From NCBI RefSeq assembly GCF_010211755.1, contig NZ_PDWR01000031.1:1-36198 (forward strand): DNA of 36,198 nucleotides, in the 5' to 3' direction. Under the pieces are notes generated by a model. That model saw only the letters and a program-made list of their open reading frames with translations. It did not search any database and was not told the origin of the DNA. Position numbers and translations under genes: made by a program. This document shows positions 1 through 6,215 of the stretch, piece after piece. This DNA is from Pseudoxanthomonas sangjuensis (GTDB lineage: Bacteria; Pseudomonadota; Gammaproteobacteria; Xanthomonadales; Xanthomonadaceae). Numbering within the stretch: position 1 is the first letter of the stretch; each line of letters starts with the position of its first letter.

Positions 1-169
1 GACGCTATCGGCGGTGCGATGGGAGCCGGCGATGCGGGCGCACTACCAACAATTGCGGGCACGTGGAAAGGTGGCCAAGGTCGCGCTGGTGGCGTGCATG
101 CGCAAGCTGCTGACGATCGTCAATGCGAGGCGGCGGGACGAGTTGAAGGCCTTGGCGGCTGTCGCCTAA
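1..169 (+). mobile_element. IS110-family transposase, C-terminal end only
   Basis: The frame is open from the window edge to a TAA at 167-169 and gives about 55 residues. It ends in a basic helix containing KVALVACMRKLLTIVNA, which is the characteristic C-terminal tail of IS110/IS116/IS902 (IS1111-type) transposases, where it closes the Transposase_20 domain. The catalytic DEDD domain would lie before base 1 and is not visible. The stop is followed by about 22 bp of IS end and then directly by an attC-type repeat, so the element probably inserted into an integron recombination site. Members of the IS1111-attC group are known to target attC sites; placing this copy in that group is an inference from position, not from the full protein. 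Confidence 0.8.
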
Positions 170-191
170 AGGCACCTTCTCAAGACAGTTG
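170..191 (+). mobile_element. Right end of the IS110-type element, up to the attC junction
   Basis: Comparison of the repeat at 192-244 with the intact attC at 618-681 shows identity from CTGAATTAAGCCGA onward but complete divergence to the left. The intact site has GCACCTAACGC there and this copy has unrelated sequence. The junction is therefore at about 191/192, and 170-191 is best read as the non-coding right end of the insertion sequence. The exact terminus and any short direct repeat cannot be fixed without the other end of the element. Confidence 0.55.
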
Positions 192-244
192 CTGAATTAA
201 GCCGACCCGCGAAGCGGGTTCGGCTTGAATGAATTGTTAGGTGC
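192..244 (-). repeat. attC recombination site, truncated by the IS
   Basis: On the minus strand this reads GCACCTAACAATTCATTCAA, then a GC-rich stem with a CTTCGCG centre, then GGCTTAATTCAG. That matches the architecture of the ~60-bp attC sites found after aadA cassettes. The last core box (GCGTTAGGTGC) is missing because the IS end takes its place. The TAA stop of the upstream minus-strand cassette gene lies inside the first core box, as is common for cassettes. Confidence 0.85.
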
Positions 245-617
245 GTGGCAGCAGGCCTTCATGAACCAGCACCTCCATGACCCGTGGCAATGTGTACTTT
301 TGCCAGCTGATAGTGCCCTCGGGGTCCTCCAAGTGTCGATACTCCCCCGCATCAAAAGCGTGATAGATGTCCCACGGTAAGCCGCGGAGATTTATATCTG
401 CTACGCCGAATAGGCGGTTCATCGCCCTGTTGCCATCTGCGAAAGACACCTCACCATGCACAAACTCCAAGGCAACAAGCTTTGCAAACAGGTAGCAAAA
501 TTGGTCTTGAGTAATGCCGTGCTTAGAGCAAAACGGCACGAAGCCATCAGGCCACAAAGGGTTGCCGTCCTCGTACTTGATGCATAGATCTAAAAGCTGG
601 CGTAAATCTTCTTCCAC
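237..617 (-). CDS. Integron cassette protein of unknown function, 126 aa
   Basis: The gene fills the cassette between two attC sites almost exactly. Its GTG start at 617 touches the attC core box at 618, and its TAA at 237-239 is within the next attC. I do not recognise the family. The protein is acidic and soluble-looking, with no signal peptide or membrane segment and a tryptophan/aromatic-rich middle (GLPWDIYHAF around residues 79-88). GC is near 50%, well below the neighbouring chromosome, which fits an acquired cassette. No Shine-Dalgarno is visible before the GTG; the upstream bases are the core site itself, so translation may start near the 5' end of a short transcript or be coupled to the preceding cassette. 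An internal start cannot be excluded, but none with a good ribosome site was found. Confidence 0.65.
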   Translation of the reverse strand: MEEDLRQLLDLCIKYEDGNPLWPDGFVPFCSKHGITQDQFCYLFAKLVALEFVHGEVSFADGNRAMNRLFGVADINLRGLPWDIYHAFDAGEYRHLEDPEGTISWQKYTLPRVMEVLVHEGLLPRT

Positions 618-681
618 GCACCTAACGCCTGAATTAAGCCGAGCCGCGAAGCGGCTTCGGCTTGAATGAATTGTTAGGTGC
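618..681 (-). repeat. Complete attC recombination site (64 bp)
   Basis: The site is bounded by GCACCTAACG at 618-627 and GTTAGGTGC at 673-681, which are mutually inverted core boxes (RYYYAAC / GTTRRRY). Between them lies an imperfect palindrome with arms GAATTAAGCCGA and CGGCTTGAAT and a central CCGCGAAGCGG hairpin. The minus-strand reading is very close to the attC of aadA-type cassettes. It separates the 126-aa cassette (downstream on minus) from the HEPN-like cassette (upstream on minus). Confidence 0.9.
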
Positions 682-1471
682 CCGCCGCCGAATCGTCACG
701 AAGGTTGACACCATGATGGTCGCCTATGCGGTAAAGCAGGAGAAGACCGTAATCCATGCAGGCAGCAGAATAATTTGATAGTTGGCGATGGCTAATGGAA
801 ATGGGGGATCCGATCTTGAGCTTAAGCCATGGGCAGCTTGCCTTCAGCTTGCGATCACAACGACCATTCTGGTGCGCAATAGCATTTCTTATCTGCTGAA
901 GTTCAAAAATTGAATCTGATGTCTTTGAAGGGACGGCACCGGAGAGGCCGAAAGGGTCGAGGAGAGCCTCAAAGCGGTTTACGCCGCGTTTGAGGCTAGA
1001 CGATGTCTCCTGCTCTAGAAGCTCAATGATGTAAGCAGATTGCTCTGCCTTTGTTAGAGGGACGTAGTCAGACAGCTTTACGCGAAGCCGATTGAAAGGC
1101 TGGCCGCTAAGCAAGGAAGGGTTGTGCTTAACCCATTCAATGGCGATGCCCTTCACTAGATGCTCCAGCCAGCTCCAAAGCCCCACAGTGGCCAGCGAGT
1201 GAAGGACTGGGAAGTCATTCTTTATCTCTGACTCAGCCAGCGCGGCATCCTCTTCTATGGCTTTCTGACGTTCGGGATCTGGGCCAGTTTTCCCTTGGAC
1301 GCGTGCGACTGCCTTATTAAGACGAGGCATGCGCGTTACCAGGGAAATGCCAGATCGGCTAATGGAAATCGCGCGGATGAGACTTTGCTCTGCCTCCAAG
1401 GCTGACTCGAAGTGGGATGTCACCCAATCAGGGACTCCCGCTTTGCTCTTCTTTGACTGTCGAGATGTCAT
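674..1471 (-). CDS. Cassette-borne HEPN-like protein (putative RNase-type fold), 265 aa
   Basis: The stop TAA lies inside attC 618-681. The ATG at 1471 is 7 nt past the GTTAGGTGC core at 1478-1486, the usual place for a cassette start; a longer frame back to 1549 would run across the core site and is rejected. Near residues 216-221 is RNAIAH, followed by QNGRCDRK. This RNxxxH sequence is the signature of HEPN domains, whose Arg and His form the RNase active site in many toxins and defence proteins. The rest is helical and charged, with no membrane segment (WSWLEHLVKGIAIEW near the middle is amphipathic). It resembles RiboL-PSP-HEPN/MAE_28990-type HEPN proteins in motif spacing only. GC is about 47-50%. 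The fold call is an inference from one motif; function as toxin or defence nuclease is unproven, and no antitoxin partner is evident. Confidence 0.7.
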   Translation of the reverse strand: MTSRQSKKSKAGVPDWVTSHFESALEAEQSLIRAISISRSGISLVTRMPRLNKAVARVQGKTGPDPERQKAIEEDAALAESEIKNDFPVLHSLATVGLWSWLEHLVKGIAIEWVKHNPSLLSGQPFNRLRVKLSDYVPLTKAEQSAYIIELLEQETSSSLKRGVNRFEALLDPFGLSGAVPSKTSDSIFELQQIRNAIAHQNGRCDRKLKASCPWLKLKIGSPISISHRQLSNYSAACMDYGLLLLYRIGDHHGVNLRDDSAAGT

Positions 1472-1477
1472 CCGAGG

Positions 1478-1510
1478 GCACCTAACGCCTAATAGACCCC
1501 AAATCGGGGT
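1478..1510 (-). repeat. Half attC/core site at the chromosomal edge of the cassette array
   Basis: GCACCTAACGCC at 1478-1489 (minus strand GGCGTTAGGTGC) is identical to the outer core of the complete attC. It is followed by a different small hairpin, ACCCC (1496-1500) and GGGGT (1506-1510). No matching second core box was found in the next 150 bp, so this is either the 3' part of a decayed attC or an attI-like entry point. Bases 1511-1673 carry no gene or repeat I can support. Confidence 0.6.
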
Positions 1511-1673
1511 GATATGACGAAGTATCCGCGGCCCGGGCGAGGCGTTCAAGGGGCGAATTCCTGCGTGGAATCAAGCTGTTGACCGATAGCCGCGGGCCGG
1601 TCATGACGGCAATCCTGCCTTGCATATTTCAATCTGCGAGGCGATATGCCATATCCATCACGAAATGCGGTGA

Positions 1674-1694
1674 TAAACCCGGCACAAGTCGGGT
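1674..1694 (-). terminator. Weak terminator candidate after the HAD gene
   Basis: On the minus strand, downstream of the HAD hydrolase stop, ACCCG and CGGGT form a 5-bp stem with an 8-nt loop followed by TTTAT. The stem is short, so this is only a candidate. Confidence 0.3.
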
Positions 1695-1707
1695 CGGATA
1701 AATGTCT

Positions 1708-2319
1708 TCAGACGAACAGCCCGCGCCCGATCAGTTCGCGCGCCAGCGGCGCGGCGCCGGTGAAATGCAGCGCATCCAGCCCGGCGCAGCGTGCGCCCTC
1801 GACGTTCGGCGCGCGGTCGTCGACGAACAGGGTCCGCGCCGCAGCGGTGCCGCGTTCGGCCAGGCAATCGAGGAAAGAGCGCGGGTCGGGCTTGGCCGCG
1901 CCGTATTCGGCGGCGAAATGCACCGCGCCGGCGAACAGCGGGAACAGCGCCGGGCAGATCTCGCGCATCCGTCCGTGCATGTAGGTGCCGTTGTTGGTCA
2001 GGATGGCGACCCGTACCTGCGCCGACGCCGCTTGCGCCAGTTCCAGCATCTCCGGCCGCGGCCTCATGCTGGCCGCGCGCGCGTCGATGCAGTCCTGCAG
2101 GCTGAGCGTGGCGCCGAGCCGGCGCGACAACTCGCCGGCGTACAGGTCCGACGACCATTCGCCGCGGTCGGATTCGTCCTCGAAACCGCTCAGCATCAGC
2201 GCCTCGTGCACGCGCCCGGGCGTGGTGCCGCTGCGTTCGGCCAGCAACTGCAGGCGCGCGGCCTCGTCGTAGTCGACCAGCACGTCGTCCAGGTCGAACA
2301 GCACCAGGTCGTAGTTCAT
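1708..2319 (-). CDS. HAD-superfamily hydrolase, 203 aa
   Basis: This is a haloacid dehalogenase-type phosphatase. Motif I is FDLDD with nucleophile Asp9 and general acid/base Asp11, motif II is TNNGT, motif III is the KPDP lysine, and motif IV is [12 protein letters not shown] near the C-terminus. The helical cap lies between motifs I and II (residues ~18-75), as in subfamily I enzymes acting on small phosphorylated metabolites. Length is normal for the family. The ATG at 2319 overlaps the TGA of hemL (ATGA), so it is translationally coupled to hemL and in the same minus-strand operon. The substrate cannot be read from sequence; a role in phosphosugar or nucleotide housekeeping is equally likely. 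Confidence 0.85.
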   Translation of the reverse strand: MNYDLVLFDLDDVLVDYDEAARLQLLAERSGTTPGRVHEALMLSGFEDESDRGEWSSDLYAGELSRRLGATLSLQDCIDARAASMRPRPEMLELAQAASAQVRVAILTNNGTYMHGRMREICPALFPLFAGAVHFAAEYGAAKPDPRSFLDCLAERGTAAARTLFVDDRAPNVEGARCAGLDALHFTGAAPLARELIGRGLFV

Positions 2320-3605
2320 CCGCGCGCGATCCCGAACGCTTCGCGCGCCGCCTCGACCGTCGCGGCGACCACCGCGTCGTCGTGCGCGCTCGACACGAAC
2401 CCGGCTTCGTACGCGCTCGGCGCGAGGAACACGCCGCGCTCCAGCATCGCGTGGAAGAAGCGGTTGAACGCCGGGATGTCGCAGGCGGTGGCCTGGGCGT
2501 AGGTCTCGACCTTCTCCGCGGTGAAGAACAGGCCGAACATCGCGCCGACCCGGTTGGTCGTCACCGCCACGCCGGCTTCGCGCGCGGCGGCCTCGAGGCC
2601 TTCGCACAGCGTCGCCGTGGTCGCGGTCAATTTTTCGTGGAAGCCCGGTTCCTGGATCAGCTTCAGCATCGCCAGGCCCGCGGCCATCGCCACCGGATTG
2701 CCGCTGAGCGTGCCGGCCTGGTAGATCGGGCCGCTCGGCGCGATCTGCCGCATCAGTTCGGCGCGGCCACCATAGGCGCCGACCGGCATGCCGCCGCCGA
2801 GGATCTTGCCGAAGGTGCTCAGGTCCGGGGTGATGCCGTAGTGCGCCTGCGCGCCGCCCAGCGCGACGCGGAAGCCGGTCATCACCTCGTCGAAGATCAG
2901 CAGTGCGCCGTGCTGCGTGCACAACTGCCGCAGGTGCTGCAGGTAGCCCGCGCGCGGCGGGATGCAGTTGGCGTTGCCGACCACCGGTTCGATGATCACC
3001 GCGGCGATCTCGCCGCCGATCTCGTCGAACAGATGCGTCGCGCCTTCGAAATCGTTGTAGCTCAGCGTCGCGGTCAGCTCGCTCAGGCCCAGCGGCACGC
3101 CGGGCGAGGTGGGCACGCCGAGCGTGAGCATGCCGCTGCCGGCCTTGACCAGGAACGAGTCGCCGTGGCCGTGGTAGCAGCCCTCGAACTTGACGATCTT
3201 GCTGCGTCCGGTGGCGCCGCGCGCCAGGCGGATCGCCGACAGCGTGGCCTCGGTGCCGGAGTTGACCATGCGCACCATCTCGCACGACGGCACCAGCTTG
3301 ACGATCTCCTCGGCCATCGCCACCTCGGCCGGGCACGGCGCGCCGAACGACAGGCCGTCGCGGATCGCCTTCTCCACCGCCTCGCGCACCACCGGGTGGT
3401 TGTGGCCGGCGATCATCGGGCCCCACGAGCCGACGTAGTCGATGTAGCGGTTGCCGTCGACGTCGTACAGGTAGGGGCCGTCGGCGCGCTGCACGAAGAA
3501 CGGCTCGCCGCCGACCGACTTGAACGCGCGCACCGGCGAGTTGACGCCGCCGGGCAGCAATTGTTGCGCGCGGGAGAAGAGGGCGTGGGAGTTGTCGTGG
3601 TTCAT
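2316..3605 (-). CDS. hemL: Glutamate-1-semialdehyde 2,1-aminomutase
   Basis: This PLP enzyme converts glutamate-1-semialdehyde to 5-aminolevulinate, the committed precursor of haem in the C5 pathway. The 429-aa length matches the family. The class-III aminotransferase fold is clear: NSGTEA at residues 115-120 (phosphate binding), CYHGHGDS near 143-150, [10 protein letters not shown] with Asp239 contacting the pyridine nitrogen, and the Schiff-base Lys267 in [18 protein letters not shown]. The ATG at 3605 is preceded by AGGGA with 7 nt spacing; an in-frame TTG one codon earlier (3608) is less likely. Downstream it overlaps the HAD gene by 4 nt. Another haem gene, hemC, lies 4 kb away on the other strand. 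Confidence 0.97.
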   Translation of the reverse strand: MNHDNSHALFSRAQQLLPGGVNSPVRAFKSVGGEPFFVQRADGPYLYDVDGNRYIDYVGSWGPMIAGHNHPVVREAVEKAIRDGLSFGAPCPAEVAMAEEIVKLVPSCEMVRMVNSGTEATLSAIRLARGATGRSKIVKFEGCYHGHGDSFLVKAGSGMLTLGVPTSPGVPLGLSELTATLSYNDFEGATHLFDEIGGEIAAVIIEPVVGNANCIPPRAGYLQHLRQLCTQHGALLIFDEVMTGFRVALGGAQAHYGITPDLSTFGKILGGGMPVGAYGGRAELMRQIAPSGPIYQAGTLSGNPVAMAAGLAMLKLIQEPGFHEKLTATTATLCEGLEAAAREAGVAVTTNRVGAMFGLFFTAEKVETYAQATACDIPAFNRFFHAMLERGVFLAPSAYEAGFVSSAHDDAVVAATVEAAREAFGIARG

Positions 3606-3644
3606 CAATGATTCCCTGGAAATGAATTTTTGTAACCGCTCGCG

Positions 3645-3735
3645 CTGAGCGTAGCTCGCGAAGCGGGCGGAGTCGAAGCGCAGCCGAGCCTGTCCTTCGG
3701 CCTCGGCCCTGCGGGCCTACGCTCAGGACGAACGG
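3645..3735. repeat. Inverted pair of CTGAGCGTAG intergenic repeats
   Basis: CTGAGCGTAG at 3645-3654 and its reverse complement CTACGCTCAG at 3717-3726 face each other. They flank CGAAGCGGGCGGAGTCGAAG and TGTCCTTCGGCCTCGG, elements of a GAGCGTAG...GTCGAAG repeat that I recall as widespread between genes of this family. A single copy occurs again at 21722-21766. The right arm overlaps the last codons of thiE and supplies its TGA stop. Paired arms would fold into a long hairpin between thiE and hemL. Confidence 0.65.
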
Positions 3736-4373
3736 GTTGGCGATTCGAAACGGAAAAGATAGGCACGGACAGCGGCCACCGGGTCGGGCGCATCGAACAC
3801 GCCGCCGACCACGGCGACCAGGTCGGCGCCGGCATCGAGAATGGGCTTGGCGTTTTCCGGCGTGATCCCGCCGATCGCGACGAGCGGCACGCCGAGCGGT
3901 TTCGCGTCGTGCAGCAGCCGCGTCGTCGCGCGCCGCGTGGTCGCCTTGGTCGCGGTCGGGAAGAACGCGCCGAAGGCGACGTAGCTGGCGCCGGCGGCGA
4001 CCGCGCGCCGCGCCCGCCCGATGTCGTCGTAGCACGAGGCGCCGACGATCGCGTCCGGCCCGAGCAGGTCGCGCGCCGCGGCGATGTCGCCGTCGTCCTC
4101 GCCCAGGTGCACGCCGGCCGCGCCGATGCCTTCCGCCAGGCCCACGTCGTCGTTGACGATCAGCGGCACGCCGGCGGCCTCGCACAGCGGCTGCAACGCC
4201 ACCGCCTGTTCCCAGCGCAGGGTGTCGCCGGCGGTCTTGTTGCGGTATTGCAGCCACGCCGGGCCTTCGCGCAGCAGCGGCGCCACCCGCGCCAGCAGCC
4301 GCGCGGTATCGGCCTCGTCCGGCGTGACCAGGTACAACCCCGTTGGGGCGGGACCCCGCGGAATCCGGCTCAT
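3723..4373 (-). CDS. thiE: Thiamine-phosphate synthase
   Basis: ThiE couples the thiazole phosphate and hydroxymethylpyrimidine diphosphate moieties to thiamine monophosphate. The TIM-barrel protein shows LQYRNK (41-46), NDDVGLA (74-80), GVHLGEDD (87-94), the CYDD region (114-117), GAFFPTATK (135-143, diphosphate loop), and GGITPEN (168-174) followed by VVGGVF. The 216-aa length is normal. The ATG at 4373 (MSRIPRG) is chosen; an upstream in-frame TTG at 4409 has no support and would approach the divergent rubredoxin promoter. The last four codons (TRSS) and stop lie in an intergenic repeat, suggesting the natural C-terminus has been replaced or extended by repeat insertion. No TPP riboswitch fits in the 65-bp space upstream. 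Confidence 0.93.
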   Translation of the reverse strand: MSRIPRGPAPTGLYLVTPDEADTARLLARVAPLLREGPAWLQYRNKTAGDTLRWEQAVALQPLCEAAGVPLIVNDDVGLAEGIGAAGVHLGEDDGDIAAARDLLGPDAIVGASCYDDIGRARRAVAAGASYVAFGAFFPTATKATTRRATTRLLHDAKPLGVPLVAIGGITPENAKPILDAGADLVAVVGGVFDAPDPVAAVRAYLFRFESPTRSS

Positions 4374-4438
4374 CGGCCGGCTTCCGGCGCGCGGGCGGGG
4401 ATGGGACAATGCGGGTTCATTCCCACATTATCCCCCCA

Positions 4439-4627
4439 ATGACCGAACCGAACGACACCGCCTACCGCTCCTGGATGTGCGTGGTCTGCGGCTTCATCTA
4501 CAACGAAGCCGACGGCCTGCCGGAGGAAGGCATCGCCCCGGGCACGCGCTGGGAGGACATCCCGGACGACTGGACCTGCCCGGACTGCGGCGCGACCAAG
4601 TCCGATTTCGAGATGGTGGAAATCTGA
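4439..4627 (+). CDS. Rubredoxin, 62 aa
   Basis: This is a one-electron carrier with a single Fe(Cys)4 centre. The four ligands are Cys14 and Cys17 (CVVCG) and Cys47 and Cys50 (CPDCG), with the family-typical [18 protein letters not shown] and KSDFEM segments. The ATG at 4439 is the first in-frame Met that leaves the normal ~10 residues before the first ligand; the frame stays open further upstream but encodes nothing rubredoxin-like. A CATTAT hexamer ends 7 nt before the ATG and may be a -10 box. Its TGA overlaps the ATG of the esterase gene, so the two are translated together. Its redox partner is not in the window. Confidence 0.96.
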   Translation: MTEPNDTAYRSWMCVVCGFIYNEADGLPEEGIAPGTRWEDIPDDWTCPDCGATKSDFEMVEI

Positions 4628-5301
4628 TGGCGGGCGCGGCGCTGCTCGAGACCGTCGAGCACGAAACCGGCGCGGACCCGCAATGGACGGTGCTGTGGCT
4701 GCACGGCCTCGGCGCCGACGGCCACGATTTCGCGCCGATCGTGCCGGAACTGGTCCGCCGCGACTGGCCGGCGCTGCGCTTCGTGTTCCCGCACGCGCCG
4801 GTGCGCCCGGTGACGATCAACAACGGCCTGCGCATGCGCGCCTGGTACGACATCGCCGGCATGGATTTCGCCACCCGCGCCGACAGCGACGGCATCGCCG
4901 AATCGATGGCGCAGGTCGAGGCGCTGATCGCGCGCGAGCACGAGCGCGGCATCCCCGCCGGATGCCTGCTGCTGGCCGGCTTCTCGCAGGGCGGCGCGGT
5001 CGCGCTGGCGCTGGGCACGCGCCGCGAAGCGCCGCTGGCGGGGCTGATCGCGTTGTCCACCTACCTGCCCGGCGCCGACGGGCTGGCCGGGTTCGCCAGC
5101 GCCGCGTCGAAAAGGCAGCCGGTGTTCATGGCCCACGGCCTCGGCGATCCGGTGGTGCCGCTGCTGTACGGGAAATCCAGCGCCGAGGCCTTGCGGGGCG
5201 CCGGCTACGCGGTCGAATGGCATGCGTACCCGATGGCGCACCAGGTCTGCGCCGAGGAGATCCGCGACCTTGGCGACTGGATGACCGCGCGACTGGCGTA
5301 G
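4627..5301 (+). CDS. Carboxylesterase/phospholipase, alpha/beta hydrolase, 224 aa
   Basis: This serine hydrolase belongs to the EstB / acyl-protein thioesterase type (Abhydrolase_2). The nucleophile Ser120 sits in GFSQGG, the acid is Asp174 (HGLGDPVVP) and the base is His205 (YPMAHQVC). LWLHGLGADGHDF near residue 23 forms the oxyanion loop, and the hallmark FPHAPVRPVTINNG follows at 54-67. No signal peptide is present, so it acts in the cytoplasm on short-chain esters or lysophospholipids. It begins inside the rubredoxin stop codon (TGATG) and shares its transcript; this rubredoxin-esterase pair upstream of an AlgR-type gene is a layout I recall from related genomes. Confidence 0.93.
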   Translation: MAGAALLETVEHETGADPQWTVLWLHGLGADGHDFAPIVPELVRRDWPALRFVFPHAPVRPVTINNGLRMRAWYDIAGMDFATRADSDGIAESMAQVEALIAREHERGIPAGCLLLAGFSQGGAVALALGTRREAPLAGLIALSTYLPGADGLAGFASAASKRQPVFMAHGLGDPVVPLLYGKSSAEALRGAGYAVEWHAYPMAHQVCAEEIRDLGDWMTARLA

Positions 5302-5347
5302 CCGTGCCCGCGGCGTGACGGCGCTCGCGCTGCGGCGCCGGCGCAGG

Positions 5348-5376
5348 TGACTTCGGCATCCGCACGTGGCTACTAT
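5348..5376 (+). promoter_or_regulatory. Possible sigma70 promoter for algR
   Basis: TACTAT at 5371-5376 resembles a -10 box, with a poor -35 (TGACTT, 5348-5353) 17 bp upstream. Together with the 143-bp gap after the esterase, this suggests algR has its own start. A GGGAGGA at 5414-5420 lies too far from the ATG at 5445 but about 10 nt before a GTG at 5431 that opens a five-codon frame ending in ATGA with the algR start. Confidence 0.35.
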
Positions 5377-5444
5377 GTCCGCGTCCCTCGCCGCCGTCGG
5401 GGCGCGAGGCATCGGGAGGAAGTTGCCGTCGTGAAGGTGGCGCC

Positions 5445-6179
5445 ATGAAAGTCGTGGTCGTCGACGACGAGCCCCTGGCCCGCGAGCGCCTGCGCGCGCT
5501 GCTGGCCGAGTGTGCCGGGGTCGAGGTCGTGGCCGAGGCCGGCGACGGCCTGGCCGCGCTGCAGGCCTGCGCCGAATTCCAGCCCGACGTGGTGCTGCTG
5601 GACATCGCCATGCCCGGCGTCGACGGAATGGAGGTGGCGCGCCACCTGGCCGCGTTCGAGCCGCGCCCGGCGGTGGTGTTCTGCACCGCCTACGACGAGC
5701 ACGCGCTGTCGGCGTTCGAGGCCGAGGCCATCGATTACCTGATGAAGCCGGTCCGCGGCGAGCGGCTGGCGTCGGCGCTGGAACGCGCGCGCATCTTCCT
5801 CGCCGGCCGCGGCAACGGCGCCGCACCCGGCGCCGCGGGCAAGCATGCGCGCAGCCACCTGTGCGCGCGCCTGCGCGGCAGCCTGCGCCTGATCCCGGTC
5901 GAGGAAGTGCATTACCTGCACGCCGAGGAAAAATACGTGGTGGTGCACCACGCGCGCGGCGAGGACCTGATCGAGGAATCGCTGAAGTCGCTGGAGGACG
6001 AATTCGGCGAGCGCTTCGTGCGCATCCACCGCAATTGCCTGGTCGCGCGCCACGAACTGGTCGAACTGCGCCGCAACGGCGACGGCCGCGTGCACGCGAT
6101 CCTGCGCCACGGCGCCGAGCCGCTGGAGGTCAGCCGGCGTTGCGTGGCGGGGTTGCGCGAAGCGGTGCGGGGGTTCTGA
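5445..6179 (+). CDS. algR: LytTR-family response regulator, AlgR-like
   Basis: The 244-aa protein has an N-terminal receiver domain (1-120): acidic pocket Asp7-Asp8, phospho-acceptor Asp53 in VVLLDIAMPG, Thr81 and Lys101 (YLMKPV). A short linker follows, then a C-terminal LytTR DNA-binding domain (~135-240) with YLHAEEKYVVVHH and FVRIHRNCLVARHEL. This layout matches AlgR, which in Pseudomonas controls alginate, type IV pili and other surface traits, and homologues in xanthomonads. The usual sensor partner AlgZ/FimS is not next to it; upstream is the esterase and downstream a gene in the opposite direction. The regulated genes cannot be deduced here. Confidence 0.92.
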   Translation: MKVVVVDDEPLARERLRALLAECAGVEVVAEAGDGLAALQACAEFQPDVVLLDIAMPGVDGMEVARHLAAFEPRPAVVFCTAYDEHALSAFEAEAIDYLMKPVRGERLASALERARIFLAGRGNGAAPGAAGKHARSHLCARLRGSLRLIPVEEVHYLHAEEKYVVVHHARGEDLIEESLKSLEDEFGERFVRIHRNCLVARHELVELRRNGDGRVHAILRHGAEPLEVSRRCVAGLREAVRGF

Positions 6180-6215
6180 TTCCGGCTGGCGCGTCGACTT
6201 TGCGAGACTTGCTTT

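Noticed and set aside
192-681. CRISPR array, because of two similar repeats separated by a spacer-like distance
   Set aside because: The repeats are 50-64 bp with inverted core boxes and surround a coding cassette, matching attC sites instead.
1472-1549. N-terminal extension of the HEPN-like cassette protein to 1549
   Set aside because: It would read through the attC core site, which is the cassette boundary; the ATG at 1471 is correctly placed just inside.
1511-1707. A remnant integrase gene next to the cassette edge
   Set aside because: No tyrosine-recombinase motif in any frame and too short; only non-coding sequence was seen.
4374-4438. TPP riboswitch upstream of thiE
   Set aside because: The shared intergenic space is about 65 bp and lacks the conserved CTGAGA-type core of the THI element.
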